This document shows, piece by piece, positions 29,189 to 37,199 of a DNA stretch of 64,000 nucleotides. The stretch covers positions 1-64,000 of the forward strand of contig NZ_MKKE01000004.1 of the NCBI RefSeq assembly GCF_001942305.1, written 5' to 3'. Origin of the DNA: Saccharomonospora sp. CUA-673 (GTDB lineage: Bacteria > Actinomycetota > Actinomycetes > Mycobacteriales > Pseudonocardiaceae). Within the stretch, counting starts at the first letter, position 1. The number at the start of each line of letters is the position of its first letter. The notes beneath the pieces are model-generated. The model saw nothing but the letters and a program-made list of their open reading frames with translations, did not search any database and had not been told where the DNA came from. Both the position numbers and the translations under genes were made by a program.

Positions 29189-30027
29189 GTGCCTGTTGCC
29201 GTCATTACCGACTCCACCGCCAGCCTTCCGGACAAGGTCGCCAAGCAATGGGACATCTCGGTCGTGCCGGTGCAAGTCGTCGTGGGCGACCAGGTGGACG
29301 ACGAGAACCGCTGGGACCGCCAGGAACTCCTGCGCCGCCTGCACGCGCAGGAGAACATCAGCACCCAGCCGCCCGACCCCGGCGCCTTCTTCTGGACCTT
29401 TCAGGACGCCATCAGCGCCGGAGCGACGGCCATCGTCTGCCTGCATCTGTCCAGCAAGCTGTCCGCCACGGCCGAGGCCGCCCGCGAGGCCGCCCAACAG
29501 GTGCGGGTACCCGTCTATGTGCTCGACAGCGGGACGACGAACATGAGCCTCGGGTTCGCCGCCATGTCCGCGGCCCGCACGGCCGCGTCGGGCGCCCGGT
29601 GGAACGCGTGATGGCCGCCGCCGACAGCCGCATCCGCGGCAGCAGCGAACTCATCTACGTCGACACCCTCGAGTACCTACGCAGGGGCGGACGCATCGGC
29701 TCGGCCGCCGCACTGCTCGGCACGGCGCTCTCGATCCGCCCGTTGCTGACGGTCGCCGACGGCGAGGTCGCTCCCCTCGCGCGCGTGCCCGGGGCCAAGC
29801 GAGCCCTGAACAAGATGGTCGACATCGCCGTGGAACGCGCAGGCCAGCAGGCCGTGGACGTCGCGATCACCTGCGCCGAACCCGGCGAACGGGAGCAACG
29901 GGTCTCCGGCGAGCTCCGCAGGAGGCTCCCGCAACTGCGCGAGCTGATGCTCGTGAACGGCAGCAGCGTGATCGGCGCCCACGTCGGCCCCGGCGCCCTG
30001 GGCATCACCATCGCCCCCGCCCTGTAG
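29189..30027 (+). CDS. DegV-family fatty-acid-binding protein (frameshifted)
   Basis: Lipid-binding protein that presents acyl chains, by family analogy to a fatty-acid kinase system; no kinase gene is adjacent. Begins with GTG: VPVAVITDSTASLPDKVAKQ. Then STQPPDPGAFFWTFQDAISA (typical TSQPS-like lipid motif), IVCLHLSSKLSATAEAAREA, VLDSGTTNMSLGFAAM. The frame breaks near 29594 and continues ELIYVDTLEYLRRGGRIGSA, ALLGTALSIRPLLTVADGEV, and AHVGPGALGITIAPAL at the end. Restored length is about 279 residues, normal. An ATG 36 bp upstream is possible. Confidence 0.85.
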
Positions 30028-30094
30028 ATCGGCGCCCTACGGCGGGGGTTTTCGGCGCTATCCTGGCAACGTCGCCCGAGTGAGAGGAACCGGC

Positions 30095-30313
30095 ATGTCC
30101 CTGATGAAGAGCGCACTCCGCTTCGCCAAGAGCGCCGCGGGCAGGCGCGCCTTCTACGAGGCCAAGCGGCTCGCCCAGGACCCGCGCACCCGCCAGCAGG
30201 CCAAGGAGGCCTTCGACAAGATCCGCAACAAGGGTGGCAACGGTGGCCGGGGCGGCAGCGGCGGCGACGCAGGTGGCCCCAGCGGTGGGCCCCAGCCGCC
30301 TGCCGGTCGGTGA
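30095..30313 (+). CDS. Small conserved hypothetical protein
   Basis: 72 residues starting MSLMKSALRFAKSAAGRRAF. The N-terminal 45 residues form a basic amphipathic helix (YEAKRLAQDPRTRQQAKEAF), followed by a Gly-rich low-complexity tail (GGNGGRGGSGGDAGGPSGG). GAGAGGAACC upstream gives a ribosome site. Located between degV and the methyltransferase on the same strand. I do not recognise a function; the pattern suggests a nucleic-acid- or membrane-surface-binding peptide. Confidence 0.6.
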   Translation: MSLMKSALRFAKSAAGRRAFYEAKRLAQDPRTRQQAKEAFDKIRNKGGNGGRGGSGGDAGGPSGGPQPPAGR

Positions 30314-30394
30314 CGCCGCCGCGACCACGACCCGCTGGTAGCGGCACGGCTACCGGTGAGTACGGCGCCGCGCCGCGGCGGATAGGCTCTCGGC

Positions 30395-31161
30395 GTGGAC
30401 ACGAGTCGCGCCGAGGCCCTGCATCTCACCGGTGAGCGCACGGTGCCCGGGGTCGCCGAGGAGAACTACTGGTACCGGCGGCACGAGGCGGCCTACCACG
30501 TGGTGACGCCCTACTGCGCCGGTGCGGCCGTACTGGAGGCCGGCTGCGGCGAGGGCTACGGGGCGGCCCTGCTCGGTGCGCACGCCGCCCGGGTCATCGC
30601 CCTCGACTACGACGAGGTGACCACCGAGCACGTCGCGCGGGTGTACCCGGACGCGGCCACGGTGCGCGGCAACCTCGCCCACCTGCCCCTGGCCGACGCG
30701 AGCATCGACGTCGTCGCCAACCTCCAGGTGCTCGAGCACCTGTGGGACCAGTACGGATTCCTCGCCGAATGCCGGCGCGTGCTGCGCCCCGGCGGCACGC
30801 TCGTCGTGACCACGCCGAACCGGCTCACGTTCACGCCCGACAGCGACGTTCCGCTGAATCCGTACCACACCCGGGAACTCTCGCCGTCCGAACTGGACGA
30901 GATGCTGCGCGAGGCGGGTTCACGGTGCAGCGCCTGGACGGCCTGCACCACGGTGCCGGCGTACGTGAACTCGACGAGCGCTACGGCGGGTCGATCATCG
31001 ACGCGCAGCTGGAGGTCGTCATGGGCAGCCTGCCCGGCCAGGCGCAATGGCCGGAACAGCTCCTGGCCGACGTCGCGGCGATCACCGCCGACGACTTCGA
31101 CATCCACGACCGGGACCTCGACGCGAGCCTCGACCTGATCGCCGTGGCGGTCCGCCCGTGA
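30395..31161 (+). CDS. SAM-dependent methyltransferase, Rv3030-like (frameshifted)
   Basis: Class I methyltransferase: AAVLEAGCGEGYGAALLGAH (motif I, about residues 44-63), VIALDYDEVTTEHVARVYPD (motif II), VVANLQVLEHLWDQYGFLAE and RVLRPGGTLVVTTPNRLTF. The C-terminal part, VQRLDGLHHGAGVRELDERY and onward, lies in another frame; the break near 30918 is explained by one G missing in GGCGGGTTCACG. Joined length is about 255 residues. The GTGA overlap with the GH57 gene and the etfBA neighbours mirror M. tuberculosis Rv3030, implicated in methylglucose lipopolysaccharide synthesis. That role here is inference from synteny. Confidence 0.8.
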
Positions 31162-32660
31162 CCACGCCCGACACCGGCTCCGAGGGCACCTTCTGCCTGG
31201 TGCTGCACAGCCATCTGCCGTGGCTTCCGCATCACGGCATCTGGCCGGTCGGCGAGGAATGGCTCTACCAGGCGTGGGCGCATTCGTACCTGCCCGTGGT
31301 CGATCTGCTGCGCCGGTTCGCCGACGAGGGCAGGCGCGACGTGCTGACCCTCGGCGTCACCCCCGTGCTCGCCGCGCAGCTCGACGATCCGTACGCCCTG
31401 CGCGCGATGCACGACTGGCTCGGCACGTGGCGCCTGCGCGCCGAGCACGCCGCCACACTGTGGGGCGATGACGAGACGCGCTCCGACCTCGCGGCCTACG
31501 AGTACCGCGCCGCCGCCGGCGCGCTGGATGATTTCGGGACAACGTGGCGGCACGGATTCTCCCCGCTCCTTCGGTCGCTTGTGGACGGTGACACGATCGA
31601 GCTGCTGGGTGGCCCGCTGACCCACCCGTTCCAACCGCTGCTCGACGACCGGGTGCGCTCGTTCGCGCTGTCGGAAGGACTGGCAGACACCGAGTTGCGA
31701 CTCGGCACGCGACCCCGCGGCATCTGGGCACCCGAATGCGGCTACGCCCCGGGCATGGAGGCCGGCTACGCCGCCGCCGGGGTGGAACGATTCCTCGTCG
31801 ACGGGCCCTCGTTGCGCGGCGACACCGCCGCCGCACGCACCGTCGGCGACTCCGACGTCGTCTGCTTCGGCCGCGACCTCGAGGTGACCTACCGCGTGTG
31901 GTCGCCCAAATCGGGCTACCCGGGACACGCGCACTACCGCGATTTCCACACGTGGGCCGGCGAGGTCGGCATCAAGGCCTCTCGCGTCACCGGCAAGGAG
32001 ATCCCGCCGCACGCCAAGGCCCCCTACGAACCGGCCCGCGCCGCCGACACCGTCGGCATGCACGTCAAGGACTTCGTCGACACCGTGGTCGCGCGCCTGC
32101 GCTCGCTGCGCGAACGCGACGGCCGGAAGGCGCTCGTCGTCGCCGCCTACGACACCGAACTGTTCGGGCACTGGTGGCACGAAGGTCCACAATGGCTCGA
32201 AGGCGTCCTCCGCGCCCTGCCCGAGGCCGGCGTGCACGTCACCACGCTGCGCGGAGCCGCCGACGCCGGCCACGTCGCCGGCCCCGTCGACCTGCCCGCA
32301 TCGTCCTGGGGCTCCGGCAAGGACTGGCGAGTCTGGGACGGCGAACAGGTCGCCGACATGGTCGAGGCGAACACCGCACTCCAACGCCGCCTGCTCGCCA
32401 TGGACATCCCCCGCACCCGCCGCGACCCCGTCGCCGACCAGGCCGTCCGCGAGGCGCTCCTCGCCCTGTCCAGCGACTGGGCCTTCATGGTCACCAAGGA
32501 CTCCGCCGCCGACTACGCCCGCCGACGCGCCCACGAACACACCGACCGCTTCGACCGACTGGCCGCCGGGTACGCGACCGGCGACCCGGCCGTGGCCGGC
32601 CTGGCCGAGCGGTTCCGGCGTGCCGCCCCCTTCGGCCGCCTGGACCCCCGAAGCCTCTGA
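31158..32660 (+). CDS. GH57-family 1,4-alpha-glucan branching enzyme (Rv3031-like)
   Basis: Forms alpha-1,6 branches in alpha-glucan; in mycobacteria the orthologous position is occupied by Rv3031 of the methylglucose lipopolysaccharide pathway. 500 residues: VLHSHLPWLPHHGIWPVGEE (about 15-34), LLGGPLTHPFQPLLDD, GIWAPECGYAPGMEAGYAAA with the nucleophile Glu, VWSPKSGYPGHAHYRDFH and AAYDTELFGHWWHEGPQWLE with the catalytic Asp. The C-terminal helical domain has SSDWAFMVTKDSAADYARRR. The GTG start overlaps the methyltransferase stop. The gene ends directly before a 21-bp repeat island. Confidence 0.88.
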   Translation: MTTPDTGSEGTFCLVLHSHLPWLPHHGIWPVGEEWLYQAWAHSYLPVVDLLRRFADEGRRDVLTLGVTPVLAAQLDDPYALRAMHDWLGTWRLRAEHAATLWGDDETRSDLAAYEYRAAAGALDDFGTTWRHGFSPLLRSLVDGDTIELLGGPLTHPFQPLLDDRVRSFALSEGLADTELRLGTRPRGIWAPECGYAPGMEAGYAAAGVERFLVDGPSLRGDTAAARTVGDSDVVCFGRDLEVTYRVWSPKSGYPGHAHYRDFHTWAGEVGIKASRVTGKEIPPHAKAPYEPARAADTVGMHVKDFVDTVVARLRSLRERDGRKALVVAAYDTELFGHWWHEGPQWLEGVLRALPEAGVHVTTLRGAADAGHVAGPVDLPASSWGSGKDWRVWDGEQVADMVEANTALQRRLLAMDIPRTRRDPVADQAVREALLALSSDWAFMVTKDSAADYARRRAHEHTDRFDRLAAGYATGDPAVAGLAERFRRAAPFGRLDPRSL

Positions 32661-32692
32661 CCCCGGTCAGGGGCGCGGGTGCCGCGGGCGCC

Positions 32693-32804
32693 GTGTCAGC
32701 ACCCCACGCGGGCGTGTCAGCATCCTGCGTCGCCGTGTCAGCGTTCTGTGGCGACGACACGGCGACCAACGAACCGCCGTTCCAGCCGGTCGCCGTTCCA
32801 GCGG
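32693..32804 (+). repeat. 21-bp tandem repeat island 2, plus a 16-bp direct repeat
   Basis: Three 21-bp units at 32693-32713, 32714-32734 and 32735-32755, each beginning GTGTCAGC; the middle one is GTGTCAGCATCCTGCGTCGC plus C. They are followed by GCCGTTCCAGCCGGTC and GCCGTTCCAGCGGATC (32773-32804). The island fills the 170 bp between the convergent ends of the GH57 gene and gamma-glutamyltransferase. No DUF222 gene or GCCTCGCCGG motif is attached here. Confidence 0.8.
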
Positions 32805-32831
32805 ATCGCCGTGTCGGGCGGCAGCGGGGCG

Positions 32832-34691
32832 TTACCAGCGGCGGGTCGGCGACACGACGGCCGCCGAACCACCGCCCTGCCGTTCCGGCTCCGCAACCGC
32901 TTGCGCCCTGCCACCGGGCAGGAGCTCGATCGCGGCCACCACACCGATCGACGACGTCTCCGACAGCTCGTGGCCGAGGGCCGTGAGCTCGTCACCGTAG
33001 GCGTCGACGAAACCGGGCTCGGCCGTGACCTCGGCCGTGTTGTGCTGGTACGCCCGCGGCGCCGCCACCGCCGACGGCAGATCCATGCCGAGATCCATGC
33101 GGTTCAACATCGTCTGCGTGACCGTCGTGATGATCGTCGAACCACCCGGCGAACCCACCGCCAACCACGGCTTGCCGTCCTCGAACACGATCGTCGGCGT
33201 CATCGACGACCGCGGCCGCTTACCGCCCTCGATGCGGTTCGGGTCGGTCTCGTCGTACACGTGGCTGAAGTCGGTCAGCTCGTTGTTCAGGATGAAACCC
33301 CGGTCCGGCACGGTGATCCCGCTGCCACCGGTCTGCTCGATCGTGAGGGTGTACGACACGACGTTGCCCCAACGGTCGGTGACACTCAGGTGCGTCGTCG
33401 ACGGGCCCTCCGAGTTGGGCCGATCGGCACGCGGGCCCTCCGCCCCGTCACACGGCGTCGAGTAGTCGCCGTCGGCATCGCCCGACGCCACCGGCTTGTC
33501 CGCGGCCCGGTTCGGATCCAGCTCGCACGCCCGCTCGGCCGCGAACTCGTCCGACAACAACTCCTCCAACGGCATGTCCACGAAATCCGTGTCACCGCTG
33601 TAGGCCGCACGGTCGGCATACGCCAACGCCGACGCCTCGAGATAGTGGTGCATCGCGTCCGCCTCGGACATCGACGGCACATCGAACTGCTCGAGAATGT
33701 TCAACGTCTCCGCCGACGTGTGCCCACCACTGGACGGCGGCGCCATCCCGTAGATCTCGTAACCGCGATACTCGTGGCTCGTCGGCTCCGGCGTGTTCAC
33801 CGCGTACTCGGCGATGTCCTCCGTCGTCATCTCGCCAGGAGGTACCGGCAGCTCCGTACCCTCCACGACCGGCGGACTCTGCACGGTGGCGGCGATCTCC
33901 TCCGCCAAGGCGCCCTGGTAGAAGCCGTCCATCCCCTCGCGCGCCATCAACCGGTACGTCTCCGCGAGATCCGGATTGCGGAACGTCGAACCGACCGCGG
34001 GCGGCTCCCCGCCGGGCAGGAACAACTCCGCCGTCGACGAGATCGCCGCGAACCGTTCCTGGTTGTTCGCCGTCATCCGATGGAACGTCTCGTCGACCTC
34101 GAACCCGTCCTCCGCCAACGTCGCCGCCGGCTCCAACGCATCCGCCAACGAACCGCTGCCCCACGAATCCAACGCGGCCTGCCACGTGGCGGGCGTTCCC
34201 GGCACGCCGACCGAGGCGCCGCTGGTGACCATGTCCGGGAAGAACGTGTACGTCTCCCCTGTCGCCGGATCGATGAACGCGTCCTTCGGCATCGCCGCAG
34301 GCGCCGTCTCCCGGCCGTCGATCGTCTCGACCGTGTCGCTCGCCGCGTCGTAATGCACGAAGAACCCGCCGCCGCCGATCCCGAGGCTGTACGGCTCGGT
34401 GACCCCCAGCGCGGCAGCCGTCGCGACCGCCGCGTCCGTGGCGTTGCCACCGTTACGGAGCACCTCGATACCCACCTCGGTCGCGTCGGCATCGACCGAA
34501 CTCACCGCACCGCCGTGCCCCTCGGCGACCCACTGCTTGTCCTGCTTACCCCGCTCCGACGCGCCGACCCCGGCCGCCGCCGGGTCCACCGGGTCCGCCG
34601 CACTGGCGGAACTCGCGACGACAACCCCGGCCCCCACGGCCACGGTGGACAGAACGGCCAGCACTCGGGTGCGCGGACGGCGTGCAGACAT
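32832..34691 (-). CDS. ggt: Gamma-glutamyltransferase, secreted
   Basis: Extracytoplasmic Ntn hydrolase that cleaves or transfers the gamma-glutamyl group of glutathione-like compounds. 619 residues from the ATG at 34691 (GAAGGAG nine bases upstream). A signal peptide is evident: RTRVLAVLSTVAVGAGVVVA ending SSASA. Large subunit: EVGIEVLRNGGNATDAAVAT, GIGGGGFFVHYDAASD and GYEIYGMAPPSSGGHTSAET. The autocatalytic Thr lies in GPSTTHLSVTDRWGNVVSYT (about residue 410), then SMTPTIVFEDGKPWLAVGSP with the oxyanion site. Uninterrupted. Actinomycete thiol is mycothiol, so the natural substrate may be another gamma-glutamyl compound. Confidence 0.92.
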   Translation of the reverse strand: MSARRPRTRVLAVLSTVAVGAGVVVASSASAADPVDPAAAGVGASERGKQDKQWVAEGHGGAVSSVDADATEVGIEVLRNGGNATDAAVATAAALGVTEPYSLGIGGGGFFVHYDAASDTVETIDGRETAPAAMPKDAFIDPATGETYTFFPDMVTSGASVGVPGTPATWQAALDSWGSGSLADALEPAATLAEDGFEVDETFHRMTANNQERFAAISSTAELFLPGGEPPAVGSTFRNPDLAETYRLMAREGMDGFYQGALAEEIAATVQSPPVVEGTELPVPPGEMTTEDIAEYAVNTPEPTSHEYRGYEIYGMAPPSSGGHTSAETLNILEQFDVPSMSEADAMHHYLEASALAYADRAAYSGDTDFVDMPLEELLSDEFAAERACELDPNRAADKPVASGDADGDYSTPCDGAEGPRADRPNSEGPSTTHLSVTDRWGNVVSYTLTIEQTGGSGITVPDRGFILNNELTDFSHVYDETDPNRIEGGKRPRSSMTPTIVFEDGKPWLAVGSPGGSTIITTVTQTMLNRMDLGMDLPSAVAAPRAYQHNTAEVTAEPGFVDAYGDELTALGHELSETSSIGVVAAIELLPGGRAQAVAEPERQGGGSAAVVSPTRRW

Positions 34692-34767
34692 AGGCGCTCC
34701 TTCGGTTCCTTCGCCGCGAAATTGTCGCGCCCCACGTGAATCGGACACAAGGAACTTTCGGAGGCCG

Positions 34768-35639
34768 TCAGGACTGTTCCGACCCGCTCCCCTCGTCGGC
34801 GTCGCCCTCGTCGACGACCGCACCGTCGCGGATCTCGCCGCGCCACCCCTGCTCGCCGTCCTGGTCGAGGATGGTGCGGGTCATCATGTGCCGTTTGATG
34901 TGCTTGACCTCCAACCGCACCCGCCGACCCTGCGCGCGCCACAGATTGGCCGTCTTCTCCACGAAACCCTGCGGGTAGTACTCGAGCACCAGCACGATCC
35001 GTGTCAGGGTGGGCGCGAGCTCGTGGAAGGTCACAGCACCGTCGACATACCCCTTGGCGCCGGAGGACTTCCACACGATGCGCTCGTCCGGAACCTGCTC
35101 CACGATCGTCGACTCCCAATCGCGATGCGAGAGGAAGATCTGCGCCCGCCACCTGAGCTTCTCCTCGGACTCCTGCTCCACCTTCTCGACCTTCCTGGTG
35201 AAGCTCGGATAGTCCTCGAACGCGGTCCACTGGTTGTAGGTGACGCTCAACGGCAGGCCGATGTCGCATTCCTCGACGATGTTGACGACCTTGCCACCGC
35301 TCTTCGTGCTCCCGCCGCCGACGGCCTGCTTCACCGTGTCGGTCACCGTGTCCTTCACCCGACCCGCGCCCGCCCCGAGCGCGGCCTTCAGCGGGCCCTT
35401 CCCTTCAGCAAGACCCTTCACACCAGCCAACGCCGCACCCACCCCGCGCCCGAACCGCCGCCGGACGTCAGCTTTCCGGCCAGGTCGGTCACCCGGCCGG
35501 TCAGCGACCCCACCGCACGCGACACCACGGCCTCGAGCAGGTCCTGCCCCGCGTCCGTGAGCCGGTCGAGCGGCAGTTCCTCCAGGACACCGCCCCGTAC
35601 GGCACCGGAGGACCCCTTGTTCCGGTCGTCCTCGCTCAT
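34768..35639 (-). CDS. SRPBCC-domain protein, GvpZ-like (frameshifted)
   Basis: The C-terminal two thirds form an SRPBCC/polyketide-cyclase-like fold: ECDIGLPLSVTYNQWTAFED, YPSFTRKVEKVEQESEEKLR, EQVPDERIVWKSSGAKGYVD and TFHELAPTLTRIVLVLEYYP. The N-terminal helix-rich part starts MSEDDRNKGSSGAVRGGVLE. One base is missing near 35455 (GGCGGTTCGGGCG). Joined length is about 290 residues. The ATG overlaps the stop of the upstream gene. In Streptomyces gas-vesicle clusters a similar adjacent pair is called GvpY-GvpZ; no GvpA or other vesicle gene is present here, so function is unknown. The ligand cannot be read. Confidence 0.65.
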
Positions 35640-36169
35640 CGCCCACTCCCTGCCTTGCTCGCACCGCGCTTGCCCGAGCCGGATCCGGCCGTGCGCCCCG
35701 GAGTCCGCGGCGCACGCGGCTTGCGCTGCGCACGGCCACCCGACTCTGCCGAGTCGCCGGCATCATCGGAGTCGGCGGGACCGGAGTCGGCGCCGGAGTC
35801 GGAGTCCGTAGCCGGGTCGTCCGCGGTTCCGGTATCGGTGTCGTCGATATCGGTGTCGGCGTCGGGTCCGCCGCGGATGCGGTTGGCACGCTCGGTCAGG
35901 CTGTTGCCCAGCGAGTCGATGCCGTCGCTCGCCGCGGCGACGGCCGCCGTCCGGGCCGCGCCGACGAGCCGATCGCGCAGGGCATGCGTGACTTCCCCGC
36001 CGACCGCTCCCGCAGCGGACCCGCCGTCGCCGTCCGCACGCGAACCACCGCTCGACAGTCGGCGGCCGACCAGGACACCACCGGCCATGAGTGCCAGTTT
36101 CATGCGGCGACTGCGCCCCAGCGCATAACCGACCGCCATCGCCAGGGCGGTGCGAGGTGCCTGCTTCAT
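35636..36169 (-). CDS. Small basic/acidic membrane-associated protein, GvpY-like
   Basis: 177 residues: MKQAPRTALAMAVGYALGRS then RRMKLALMAGGVLVGRRLSS, a Gly-rich hydrophobic N-terminus typical of the actinobacterial proteins placed beside SRPBCC genes (GvpY in Streptomyces, often misnamed DNA primase). A helical middle (HALRDRLVGAARTAAVAAAS) is followed by an Asp/Ser-rich acidic stretch and a basic Lys/Arg/Gly-rich C-terminus (KPRAPRTPGRTAGSGSGKRG). GGAGGTTGACG precedes the ATG. First gene of a two-gene operon; divergent from the hendecad-repeat gene. Confidence 0.6.
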   Translation of the reverse strand: MKQAPRTALAMAVGYALGRSRRMKLALMAGGVLVGRRLSSGGSRADGDGGSAAGAVGGEVTHALRDRLVGAARTAAVAAASDGIDSLGNSLTERANRIRGGPDADTDIDDTDTGTADDPATDSDSGADSGPADSDDAGDSAESGGRAQRKPRAPRTPGRTAGSGSGKRGASKAGSGR

Positions 36170-36345
36170 CGTCAACCTCCTGCTGCCGCGATGAGGCAGA
36201 CGTACCCCCGTGGGCCGCTGTCCAACCACGACATCGGAATCGGAGAATCCCCGCCGGGCAACTGTTTCCCGTGGCTCGCGTTTCACCGGCGCACAGTCGG
36301 GAGACCCTCCACACGACCGGGTCGACGAGCGAGGGCGAGGTGGGT

Positions 36346-36954
36346 ATGGCCGACCGCGACGAGGCGGAGGAATCGGAGGAATCCGAGGACGCCGCCGAGC
36401 AGGTATCCGACGCCGACGTCCCCACCGGGTCGAGCGCGGAGTTCCCGGACGTCTATCTGGACGTTCCGCAGGTGAAGGTCGACGAGATCAGTCTCGAGGT
36501 GGAGAATCTGCGGGCCAAGGTGTCCCTGCAGGCCGAGGTGCTCGACCTGCTCAAGCTCAACGTCGGCGTCGACGCCGAACTCGGGCGGGTGGCGTTGCAG
36601 ATCACGGGCGTCGAGGCGCAGGCACAACTGACCGTCCGACTCGACAACGTCGCCGGCATCCTCGCGCGCGTGCTGGCAACCATCGACCGCAATCCGCAGA
36701 TCCTCGAACACCTCACCCAGGGTCTGGGCAGAGCGGCCGAGGAAGTCGGTCAGGGAGCCGGATCGGCGGTCCGCAACATCGGCGAAGGCACCGGCGATGC
36801 CGTCGACAACGTCGGCTCCGGCGCGGGCGAGGCAGTGCGCGAGGTCGGATCGGGCGCCGGCAGCGCGGTCGAGAACGTCGGTGAGGGCGCGGGCTCCGGG
36901 GTGGAGCAGCTCGGCTCGGGTGCCGGCAACGCCGCCGAGAACATCGGATCATGA
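36346..36954 (+). CDS. Hendecad-repeat protein
   Basis: 202 residues. After an acidic N-terminus comes a conserved block, PQVKVDEISLEVENLRAKVS, LQAEVLDLLKLNVGVDAELG, VEAQAQLTVRLDNVAGILAR, common in actinomycetes but without known function. Residues about 137-200 are six imperfect 11-residue repeats: VGQGAGSAVRN, IGEGTGDAVDN, VGSGAGEAVRE, VGSGAGSAVEN, VGEGAGSGVEQ, LGSGAGNAAEN. Such hendecads form amphipathic helices or coiled coils like those of LEA or lipid-droplet-coating proteins. The start overlaps nothing upstream; the stop overlaps the next gene (ATGA). Probably a structural or surface-binding protein; the repeat is in-frame and may vary in copy number. Confidence 0.7.
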   Translation: MADRDEAEESEESEDAAEQVSDADVPTGSSAEFPDVYLDVPQVKVDEISLEVENLRAKVSLQAEVLDLLKLNVGVDAELGRVALQITGVEAQAQLTVRLDNVAGILARVLATIDRNPQILEHLTQGLGRAAEEVGQGAGSAVRNIGEGTGDAVDNVGSGAGEAVREVGSGAGSAVENVGEGAGSGVEQLGSGAGNAAENIGS

Positions 36955-37199
36955 GCACGCAAGGCCGACCGGATGTGACCGTGCACGCCGCGGTGCGGGC
37001 GCGACGGATCACGTTCCTCGAACAGCCGCGCCCGCACGTCGAGACCACCGGCGACACCGATCCGCAGAAGTCCACATCGGACACCCAACGATCCGGACTG
37101 CCCACCCCGGTGGGAACGGGCACCTATGACGACATCCGGGTCGAGCACACCACCGCCGCGCACGTCAGTCCGAACCGGCGTCCGAACCTGCCTCGATGA
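36951..37199 (+). CDS. Hypothetical 82-residue protein
   Basis: Starts MSTQGRPDVTVHAAVRARRI and continues TFLEQPRPHVETTGDTD and SGLPTPVGTGTYDDIRVEHT. No recognised domain, signal or membrane segment. It is coupled to the hendecad-repeat gene by an ATGA overlap, which argues that it is real. Its last 35 bp overlap the 3' end of the convergent GH2 gene. Function unknown. Confidence 0.5.
   Translation: MSTQGRPDVTVHAAVRARRITFLEQPRPHVETTGDTDPQKSTSDTQRSGLPTPVGTGTYDDIRVEHTTAAHVSPNRRPNLPR

Noticed and set aside
30981-32540. 519-codon minus-strand frame opposite the GH57 gene
   Set aside because: Antisense composition; the plus-strand GH57 enzyme is intact with its catalytic residues.
32679-34739. 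686-codon plus-strand frame opposite gamma-glutamyltransferase
   Set aside because: Arg/His-rich antisense frame; the minus strand encodes an intact gamma-glutamyltransferase with signal peptide and catalytic Thr.
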